DNA from: Euryodendron excelsum
Lineage: Eukaryota; Streptophyta; Magnoliopsida; Ericales; Pentaphylacaceae
Direction: 5' to 3'
Length of the DNA stretch: 64,000 nt
NCBI GenBank assembly: GCA_033060915.1
Contig: CM065377.1
Span: 37,251,683-37,315,682, forward strand
The stretch's first letter is position 1. Every line of letters begins with the position of its first letter. The notes under the pieces were generated by a model, which had not been told where the DNA came from, did not search any database, and saw only the letters and a program-made list of their open reading frames with translations. Made by a program: the position numbers and the translations under genes. Below, piece after piece: positions 55,630-64,000 of this stretch.

Positions 55630-56430
55630 GGCGAAACCCTGTCGAAATTTTCAAAAAAGTATTGAGCTTTTAAAAACTTAACATCTAACTTCAAAATTCT
55701 TGGAAAAAAAATAGTTTTGAGAATTGGGCTTTTGAAAGAGAAAGCCCGAAGAAACCGAAATTTTAGAAAATTTTTAAGAGTAGGGTTTTTGAAGGAGAAA
55801 ACCTAAAAAACCAATTTGAAATTTAGAAAAATCATAGAAAATTTTGGAACGAGGCTTTTGAATGAGAAAGCCCAGGAAACTACTTCGAAATTTAGAAACA
55901 AACTTTTGAGGAAAAAGTTTGGAAAACCGTTGAAAACTTTGAAATAGGGCTTTTGAGGGAAAAGCCCGAGAAACAGGTTTGAAATTCTTTAAAACAGGGC
56001 TTTTGACGGAGAAAGCCCGAGAAACCAATTCGAAATTTAGAAATGAAACTTTTTGAGGAAAAAGCTTGGAAAACCGTTAGAAAACATTTAGAAACAGAGC
56101 TTTTAAGGAGAAAACCCGAGAAATCGGTTTGAAATTAGAAACAAACTTTTTGAGAAAAAAAGCTTGGAAAACCATTGAAAACTTCGAAACAGGGCTTTTG
56201 AAGGGAAAGCCCAAGAAACTGCTTTGAAATTTAGAAACAAACTTTTTGCGAAAAAGCTTGGAGACCGTTGAAGACTTTGAAATAGGGCTTTTAAAGGAGA
56301 AGCCCGAGAAACCGATTAGAAAATTTTGAAATGAGGCTTTTTAAGGAAAAAGCTTGAAAAACCGTTAGAAAACATCTTGAAATAGGGCTTTTGAGGAAAA
56401 AGCCAGAGAAACCGGTTTGAAATCTTGAAA
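55630..56430 (-). repeat. E3 tandem repeats, about 49-bp units in about 98-bp dimers
   Basis: About 14 units alternate between gggcttttgaggg plus aaagcccgagaaaccgg and actttttgagg plus aaaaagcttggaaaaccg, at about 55740, 55796, 55864, 55914, 55960, 56010, 56059, 56107, 56157, 56205, 56254, 56298, 56349 and 56400. Inverted relative of the E2 array 42060-42540. Confidence 0.8.
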
Positions 56431-56436
56431 TGAAAA

Positions 56437-56868
56437 ATGGATGGGACCTTAGCCCCCTTTTTTTCTTCTTTTTCTTTCTTGCTTCTCTCTTTTTTTTGTC
56501 TCTTTTTTTTTTTTTGTTTCTTGTCCCTTTTTTTTTTTTTTTTTTTACATATTTATCTTTTTACTTTTCATACATACTTGGTAAATGATCAATTTTTTGC
56601 TTGTTGTTACTTTTTCAAGATGTTGGGGGCAGGAGGTGGTGGCTTTGACAGGAGGCGAAACGGGAAGGTGCCGCGGATCGAGCCTGGGGAGGACAGTGCC
56701 AGTAAGAGCGGTTCTGCTCAGGGTGGCAGTGTTGCATGGGGGCAGTCTTTCGCTACTTTGGGTGCGCTAGCTGGGGAGGATTACAAGGATTTTATGTTAG
56801 GTTCTAGATTAGAAGGATTTTATGTAATACATTACCTAAGGATGCCCCTGTCTTTTGAGAGGGACTAA
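56437..56868 (+). CDS. GC-rich ORF island antisense to E3, function unknown
   Basis: An open frame of 143 codons on the plus strand. Its first 60 residues derive from a T-rich tract and are probably not translated. From MLGAGGGGFDRRRNGKVP (56620) to SFATLGALAGEDYKDF it is G/C-rich and keeps many CpG sites, unlike the surrounding A/T-rich decayed sequence. The junction ttgttactttttcaag/atgttgg looks like an acceptor splice site. It lies between the tandem repeats and the leader, antisense to the element; Tat-lineage elements in some plants carry antisense extra ORFs, so this may be such a remnant or a captured exon. No domain recognised. The last 20 codons run into the E3 leader. Confidence 0.35.
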   Translation: MDGTLAPFFSSFSFLLLSFFCLFFFFCFLSLFFFFFLHIYLFTFHTYLVNDQFFACCYFFKMLGAGGGGFDRRRNGKVPRIEPGEDSASKSGSAQGGSVAWGQSFATLGALAGEDYKDFMLGSRLEGFYVIHYLRMPLSFERD

Positions 56869-58305
56869 GCATGATGTATTGGCTCACGTCTGGAGATAGG
56901 GGGTTGCCCTTGTATGCAATACCATACCTGCGCTTGCAATTCATTAATTCATTTGATAGTAATGACAACTTTATTGAGATGAATTCTCTTTCAACATAGA
57001 ATTTTTCAAAAATACATCGAAATGGGGAGAGGAACATTTTCCTTGGGACTTCCGCCTATTCTATATTTACATCATGGATTCCTAAACTACCCTCGAGTCT
57101 TCGGATTAGCCTTCTTGGATGGAAGTTGATGAGAGACTTTTGATTTGCCCATTCGTCTTTTTGGTAGCCCTATCTCCATGAGCGAAAAGGGATTAGGGCC
57201 CCTATTTATGAGATGACTTTGATGCATGCCATGAATCCTTAGGGTCTCTTGGTACCCTTAGGAGCTTTGGGTTGGCTTGATATGAATGAGAAGGTCTTTG
57301 GGCCTTTCTCTGAGGGTTGATTAGATGCATGAAGATGTGATGACTTGAGTTACTTTGGGAACTCTTGTCTTGAAATGAATTCCGATGCATAAGCAGTTAT
57401 GATGCGAAAGGATGTATACATGACGTAATGACAAAGATTAAGCATAACATCATAAATAAAAAGTAAAGGAAAGTAAAGCGATCGCCCTTTCCTCCTTGGT
57501 TTTGAAATTGACGAGTGTACCATAAATCCAGTAGACGTTTGGCTATGCATGGGGTGCTATATGAGCATGAGGTTGGGGGTTTACTAATACTTCCTAAAAA
57601 GGCTCGGTTCTCGAACCTTCAAACCTTCGGCTATTCGGCTATGCATGGGGTGCTATATGAAATTGAGGCTGGGGGTTTACTAATGCTTTCTAAAAAGGCT
57701 CGGTTCTTGAACCTTCAAACCTCCAACGTCCACCCCCGAAAGGGTGAACTCCATCTTTGGTTGGTGGTTTGAGCGAAGGAACTATCAAGAGATCGTAGGC
57801 TGAGAAATTGATACAGCATCCGCCCACAGTCAATATATTGTTCCCCCTTCTATCTAAAAGGGTAGTAACCAGGTAATACATGCAAAATTCAAATGAAAGT
57901 GAACGCACCAACTGTGTGTGGAGTTTTTGAAAATAGAGGAAAGGACCCAACAACACACATCACATCTTGTCCATTTATCACTTACATGGCAATAAATAAA
58001 ACATGAAATAAAATGTGAACAAAAGTCCACTTACAAAAGAAAAATGCAAAGAGTTAGTAACTTTTCGAAACACTCAATGCAAGGTAAAATGGATAGTTAA
58101 TGCAAGAATATGAACATAAGCAATGAATGCAAGTGATGACACTCATTTGAAAATTGGTTTGGAAAATAAGATGTGTTTTGGAAACTTACAAAAACTTGAA
58201 GAATGGATAAAAGTAGACAAAGTAACAAGAGATTTTGGGTGAGTAGAGGGTGAAGAGATATGATAAGGGCCTAACCCTCTAACTGTCTCTAGTGAAGTCG
58301 TTAGC
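56820..58305 (-). other. E3 leader and PBS relic
   Basis: Inverted homologue of 11350-12720, with the gcccttttcgctcatggag, caccctttcgggggtggac and catgcatag blocks (a partial duplication of the catgcatagccaaac segment at 57545 and 57635). The PBS relic on the minus strand is TAACGACTTCACTAGAGA (58303-58286). It borders the LTR end at 58306. Confidence 0.6.
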
Positions 58306-61300
58306 TGTTGCACCCCAGTTTTTGGACCAAGTCCTTTCGGCTCGGAAAAAAGCACGGAACTCTGTCATTAGAACTTATCCTCCGAGAAGGACGAGTGCAA
58401 CTAGGTTTGATCTTGAAAGTGGTTTGATTAAGGGCTTTTTGAGAAAAATAGGAGTCACCACCTAACTTGATTAAGGTGAGTTAGGGCACCTAAAACTAAG
58501 TATAATCTAAAGATTAAACTTAGGATTTTTGAAAAAAGTTTTGCAAAACTCCCTCAAGAGAGTTTTTAAGAAAATAGGTTGTTTGGCAACTTGAAAAAAG
58601 TATTGAGCCTTTTTTTTTTTAAAGTAACTCCATTTTGGTCATTCGAAAACAAAAATCTATGGTTTGAAGGTTGGTTATGTATAGGGAAGATATCCTAAGA
58701 TCATCACCCTACCCCGCTCTTTCAATACCTACATGTCTAATCAACCTTTTGTTCACTCACTAGAATAACCGGTTACCATTATCCACTTAATATCCACTTT
58801 AAAATTTTGAAAACGGGGTTTAGTCATCACTTTTAGGATGAATGATGTATGATGAAAGCTTTAAAGGATTTTGTAACGAGGATCTTGAATTGATAGAGAG
58901 TTTTGAAAAATGACTTGAGTTGAAATAAGAGTTATGACGGCACCATTTTAGGTTGCCTACGTATCTCATTTGGTGAGAAACAGGTCATTCATAGTTCGGG
59001 CAAGAGCTCGAAGGAAAATGGGAGCGTTAGGGCCTTTGGAAAGTTTTGAAGACACATTGAGGTCTTTGAAAAAGTTTGAAGACACTTTGTGGTCTTTGAA
59101 AAAGTTAGAAGACACTTTGTGGTCTTTAGAAAAAGAGAAATTGAGAGTTTTAAAAATCGGCTGTTGGAGTGTTTTTGGAATAGAACTCGAAGGTTTTTTG
59201 AAAAGTGCTCTTGAAATAAGGTTTTGAAGTGTTTTGGAAGAACTCAACGGAGCTTTGAAAATGCTTTGAAATAACTCAAGAGGGTTTTGAAAATGTTTTG
59301 AGGTCTTGTTTTCAAAACCTTGGAAGCATAATTTTGGAGTGTTTTAGTAAATTGGTTTTTGGAAAGTTTTTTTAAAGTAGTTTTTGAAAACAGCTAGGAC
59401 TTTGGAATTCTAATATGAACAACCTTGAAAGTTAAACTTAATATATCACCTTCCCTTGGGATCTGGAACCATAAAAGGGACAGGCACACCTTAGGATCAT
59501 GAGTTCTTGAAAACATTTTTGGAAATAATTTAAAAATAGAGTATAGGAGCATTTGAAAAGGTTATGGAGTTGGTTTTTGAAATCTCAAGAGGGTAGGAGG
59601 TTTTGAAAAAATAGGTTATGGGAATAGTTTTAAATAGAAAGATCATTTAAAAAGGGGTTCATGAGTTGGAATCTTGAAGTATACTAACCTAGGTTGGGTT
59701 GGCTTAAGGTTAGGGGTGACCTGAGGTTAATCTACTAGGGTTTGGTTAACCCAGAGTTAAGGTGACCTAAGGTCAACTAACTCTGGTTTGGTTAAGTTAC
59801 AATTAAGGTGACCTAGGGTTAAGTCACTCGGGTAAGGTTAACCTAAGATTGGACAACTAGGGTCAAGTTAACCTGGGGTTGGATAACTGAGGTTAAGTTA
59901 ATCTAGGGTTGGACAACTAGGGTAAACTTAACCGAGGGTTGGACAAATCGGGTCAAATTAACCTAGGGTTGGATTGGAAGATGATTTTGAAAGGTGGTTT
60001 TATGCACTTTTGAAAAGATTTTTGGAAAACAAATCATGTTATGCAAAAGATTTTGGTAGACAACCCATTTGAAGATCATTTACATGAAAATTTGACTCTA
60101 GCCAAGGATATGGTTTATATGGGTGGTGCTTGAAAACCGTTCCGAAGAATGTTTTCTGATGACCATTATAACCTTTATTTTCAAAAGAGTAGGGATTCCA
60201 AAAATCAATACAATGATGAAAACTTTTTGAAAAACCATTTTTAATACAAAGATGGAGAAAATGAACTTTTGAAAACCATTTTTGAGAAGAAGATTTTGGA
60301 AACCATTTTTCAAAGGAAACCATTCTAAGAAGTTAGGGTTCCTATGGCCAATACAAAAGAGAGAGCACTCAAGAGAGGTTCCATGGAGCCATTCCAACCA
60401 CCAAACTTGAGAGAATAGAATAGAAACCTTAGAAATTAAAGAGTTTGAAAATCATTTTTGTGCAAGAGTAAAAAGAAAAGGGAAGCATTCTAACAATTTA
60501 GGGCTTCTATGACCAATATAAAAGGGAGATCACTCAAGAGAGGGTTCCATGGGGCCATTCCAACCACGAAACTTGAGAGAATAGAAACCTTGGGAATTAG
60601 AGAGTTTGAAAAGCATTTTTATGCAAGTTGGAATGCAAGGGTGAAAAAATGTGAGTTAGGGGTTAATGGGGGAAATTTTCTAAGGCATGATTTCCTAGAA
60701 CCTCATTCTAAGCTTCAAGGGACCAACTCTTAGAACCGTTTTGAAGGGGATATGGAGCTTGAAAAAGGCATGTAAATAAGAATAATGTAAGTTTTGAAAA
60801 ACATGGTTATGAACATGAAAATAAAGCCAAGCACACAAGACATGAACAAAATAGCAATATGCAAGGGGGTCATGAATTCATACAAGGATTTAGGCTACAC
60901 CACATAATCAAGGGATTCCAAGGTCATACCATCTTAAAGTAAGCTAGTAAGAGATCCCCCTACATGGTGGCTCTCACTAACTTTCCCCTAGGCATGAACT
61001 AAGAGCCCTCTTGCTTCAAGCATGCAAGAAAGGGGGTAGAAGATGGGGATTAAAATAGAGAATAGCCTAAGTAGGCTAGGAAGGAAAAAAAAGGAGTGGC
61101 AGAAGACAAGAATATAAAAGAAATACCACATTTTACCTTCAATACACTTGCAATCTTCTATGGATGTCTTGACTTGAGCTTGGATGGCTTTAGGTGTGCT
61201 TGAAGGGCTGGAAAGAGGTGTTCTATGGTATGGAAGGCTATGTAGGTGAAGTGTATGGGTTAGGGGGAGGTGGAATCTAGCCTAAGTGTTTGAGGTGTGG

Positions 61301-63206
61301 GATATATATAGGAATTCGGGATTCTGGAGTAGTTTTTGCAGAGCTTCGTTATCTATTTTGATTCTGAAATATGCAAAGAGGGAGGCCTGTATTTGTAAGC
61401 AATCTGGGAGAAGCCTGGCACATGTAGTACATGCGTCTAGGCAAAATTTTTCCTAGCGCATGTAGCACAGGCGCCAGTACCGTTCCATTGCCAAAATGCC
61501 ATGTGGCACCCATTCTACTAAATAAATCTTGATGGTTAATCGAAATTTGGCTGATCTAATCCAAATCTGGGCGCATGTAGCATCCGCTCCGTCACCGGGA
61601 GTCTTCATTTAAACTTTACCTCAATAATTGATCCAACCGGGAAGGTTTTGGAGGAATCAATTGCATCCACGGTGTTCTCCTAGTGTTTCTCGTGAACTTT
61701 CATGCTTTCAAAAAGTTTGAATGGTGTTCGAAAGTGTGAGATATCATCTCGGGAAGTGTGCATAAAATCGCATCTCCGCGGAGCATCTGTGATACACTCC
61801 GTGGGGATTCAAAAATGGCTGTTTGTGTGCCGCATGATCGAGGCTTTTGGGTAGCGATCTCTCCGATCGGACCGTACCAAAGGAAAGTACTCTAGAAATA
61901 CTTTTAGAAATTTCCTAATTTACACATTTCTCAAGTCGTTTGATGGTGCGTTATAATAAGGGAATTGGGAAAAAAGTCAATCTTGGCAGAGTGTCTGGGA
62001 GACGCTCTAGGGATGGCTGAAACTAGCAGTTTTTGAGCCACGTGATGAGGGACTTCGGGAAGCAATCTATCCTATCGAGTCATATCGATGGAAAGACCAT
62101 TGAACGAGCTTTCAGGGCTTCCCCAGTTTACACATTTCTCAAGTCGTTTGACGGTGCGTTATACCCAAGGGATCAGGAGAAAAGGCAATTTTGGCAGAGT
62201 GTCTACGAGACGCTCTAGGAAACCCTTTTCGAGTCGAGGGCGTTTAGCATTGTAAGGTCCTCTTTAGGTTAAATAGGGGAGTATGGCAAGACTCGCCATT
62301 CAAAATTCTAGGGCCGGTGCTATTTTTGGGGCATATTCGGGTTCTTAGGGGCAAAATGGTCATTTCGGCCGGGTTTTGTTAAAAATGGCCAGGAATGGAT
62401 CGGAGTGTTATTTTAAGCATGCCAAGTCATTCAGGGGTGATCTCGGGGGAGTCTTTCACTGCTCGGTGGGATTTATGTAGTGTTGGGGCGTTCAGGGGTG
62501 AAACGGTCATTTTGACCAGAGTTAGCCAGAATGGGACCAAAATTGAACCGAATGGCGTACGGAGTATGCCTAACTACTTAGTAGCTCTTTGCAAGGGTGA
62601 ACTTATCATTTTGAGGGATTTTGAACTTTCTCAAAACGTGCCTGGAGGCCCAAGGGGCAGGTTTGATCATTTTTCACCGAGTTGGGCTAGTAGGCGCTGG
62701 TGTTGGTTCTCGAGACTGACCGGGGTCGAAAAACTACTTGTGCAGTCCTTGAGACTACCCAATCTCAGAGAGCTACCTATAGGGTGGTGTTGGTTCCTGA
62801 GAACACTTGGTCTCAAAAAGCTACCTGCAATTGTGGTGTTGGTCACCGAGAATACCTAGTCTCGGAAAATTACCAAATGACGAACATTCTACATTGGCTG
62901 GCTAGTAGGCACCAGAAGTGAACCGTCTGGAATTTGATGAGGTGTTGGTCCTCGAGATCACTCGGTCTCGAGAAGCTACCTGGGTGACATTGGTTTCCGA
63001 GACCGCCTGGTCCCAGAAAGCTGCCTGGAATGCCAAGGGCATGATGGTGTTTATGGTTTCGATTGGGCCTGGTGGATCTAGGAAGCGACTAGTTGACTGG
63101 ATTGGATTTTGAAAGACCCCTCTTGGGCTTGTATGGGTTGTGATGTTTGAAGGTTGGGTCTAGTCAGGCCGGAGATTACCGAGCAGGCAAAAATGGGGTG
63201 CTTATA
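58306..63206 (-). repeat. E3 LTR copy 2 (4901 bp, complete, minus strand)
   Basis: The plus strand runs TGTTGCACCCC to gcttATA, i.e. TATAAG...GGGGTGCAACA on the minus strand. Contents from the minus-strand start: hairpin repeats (63020-62705), conserved gacgctctagggatggctg-type repeats (62220-61990), palindromes and decayed TATA (61475-61390), T/G-rich body, AGGTTAACC array (59990-59690), TACGTAGGCAACC block (58965-58950) and the GGTACC-like block (about 58725). On the right it is bordered by another PPT and internal region, so it is shared by two tandem element units. Confidence 0.7.
59690..59990 (-). repeat. AGGTTAACC-type tandem array in the E3 LTR
   Basis: Seven to eight units of about 33-40 bp, gggttggacaactagggt plus aagttaacct, inverted relative to 30405-30680. 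Confidence 0.7.
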
Positions 63207-64000
63207 GCTGCCCCTCTTTTTCTTTCTTTGCTTGTCGAAGGCAAAAAAATAACAAAGTAAAATCCCTTTTTGGTCACGAGGCGATCAGAGGGACGATGAC
63301 TCGGTAAGCTTGAAGTGTTTTAGACTCCTTGCGGGTCGCTGGTCTGGGAAATTTTGAATTTGAAAAGCTTTGTGTATCAGAAATTTAGATTGGGATTTGA
63401 GTTGCCGGTTTGACAAAGTTCAGCATAGAACACTTGATTTTTGAAAATAAATTTTAAAAGCTTGATTTTCGGCTTTTGAAAGCCTAAAAAATGATTTTGG
63501 TCTCTCGAAGAATTGAAAAGATAGTTTTGGCTGGAAGCTAAAGAGTCGGGCGCGTGTGCCACATGCGCTTGGGCTTATGGAACTTTGGCGCATATTTCAC
63601 ATGTGCCAATTGGGATTTTCCTCTGGCGTATCTGCTACATGCACCAAGCCGTGAGTTTTAAAACAAAGTAGGTTCGCGTTTCTTCATTGCATGTATTGAG
63701 TTTAAGAGTGGTTTGAGAGCTTTTCTGAGGGATTCTTGAGGGATTTCGACCGAGGATCGTTAGGGAAGTGTCAGGAGACATCGGGTGCTTGCCGGAAGTC
63801 GTCATTGTCACCGGATTCTTGCCAGAAAACTTATTTCTAGCCGGAAAACCCAAAGGTTAGTTTTTTTGAAACTTTGTCGATTTTGATGCATATGTTTCCG
63901 TTTTTTTGCAAATGATCATTGTAAACTTATGTTTTAGGATGTTTAGAAAACAATGGGTGGATTGTTTTTGCGATTTGGTGAAAATTCGAGTGTGTTTGGA
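63207..64000 (-). mobile_element. second E3 unit: inverted PPT and start of its internal region
   Basis: Matches 54371-55170 continuously (PPT, gtcacgaggcgatcagagg, CACATG repeats at 63550-63650, tttcgaccgaggatcgttaggg). In a 145-base stretch I count about 15 differences. The unit continues beyond the window. Confidence 0.7.

Larger units (their letters stand above)
54371..58305 (-). mobile_element. E3 internal region (LARD-like, minus strand)
   Basis: Read right to left: PBS relic (58305-58285), leader (to about 56820) matching E1 and E2, a GC-rich plus-strand ORF island (56619-56868), a T-rich tract (56455-56570), tandem repeats (56430-55630), 3' region, inverted PPT (54386-54371). It spans 3.9 kb between two LTRs with no gag or pol, close to the classical LARD layout of long LTRs with a short non-coding core. 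Confidence 0.65.

Noticed and set aside
56437..56618. Hydrophobic F/L-rich N-terminal protein segment
   Set aside because: It is translation of a poly-T/C tract, most likely an untranslated or intronic pyrimidine tract.
62395..62859. 154-codon frame in the E3 LTR
   Set aside because: The sister LTR (53560-54020) keeps only parts of it, and it spans the U3 hairpin repeats; chance frame in GC-richer LTR sequence.

Overview
This is a window of plant nuclear DNA, most likely from a eudicot with a large, repeat-rich genome; I cannot name the species. I found no intact host gene. Almost all 64 kb is explained by nested, partly decayed transposable elements. Evidence for a plant: Ty1/copia LTRs with PPT and initiator-Met-type PBS, copia and Ty3/gypsy gag relics, an En/Spm-type CACTA transposon, a tRNA-derived SINE, and LTRs of 3.4-4.9 kb with a TGGCGACTCC-type primer site as in the Tat/Ogre branch of Ty3/gypsy. 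Every recognisable coding relic is broken, largely by stop codons that look like C-to-T (or G-to-A) transitions, as expected of old methylated repeats.

Layout. 1-4548: 3' end of a SIRE/Maximus-like copia element (accessory-ORF pseudogene 440-1873, PPT, 3' LTR 2605-4548) inserted in the 5' LTR of giant gypsy element E1. 4549-25265: E1 = 5' LTR piece, interrupted by a 5.7-kb CACTA element (5524-11268); a 6.4-kb internal region with only a gag relic (13199-13496) and long tandem repeats; and a 3' LTR (17755-25265) that hosts a nested solo LTR (21191-25256). 25266-27310: minus-strand gypsy relic (LTR, PBS, gag). 27311-27790: inverted LTR fragment. 27791-44525: gypsy element E2 = LTR, leader interrupted by an inverted 4.76-kb solo LTR (32597-37356), non-coding interior with tandem repeats, truncated 3' LTR. 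44526-47410: mosaic of a short LTR-like piece, an inverted LTR fragment, a SINE with 16-bp target duplications and a CACTA-like end. 47411-51842: copia element lacking pol (LTR, PBS, gag relic, PPT, truncated LTR). 51843-64000: minus-strand gypsy element E3 in an LTR-internal-LTR-internal tandem with a period of about 8.84 kb.

E1, E2 and E3 share one architecture: very long LTRs, a leader, little or no coding sequence, and a tandem-repeat-rich 3' untranslated region. They fit large retrotransposon derivatives (LARD-like) that would need enzymes from an autonomous Tat/Ogre relative. The most interesting unexplained signal is inside their LTRs. Just upstream of nearly every TATA box lies a dyad (inverted repeat) whose sequence differs between LTR copies while its symmetry is kept, in places through paired changes on both arms.
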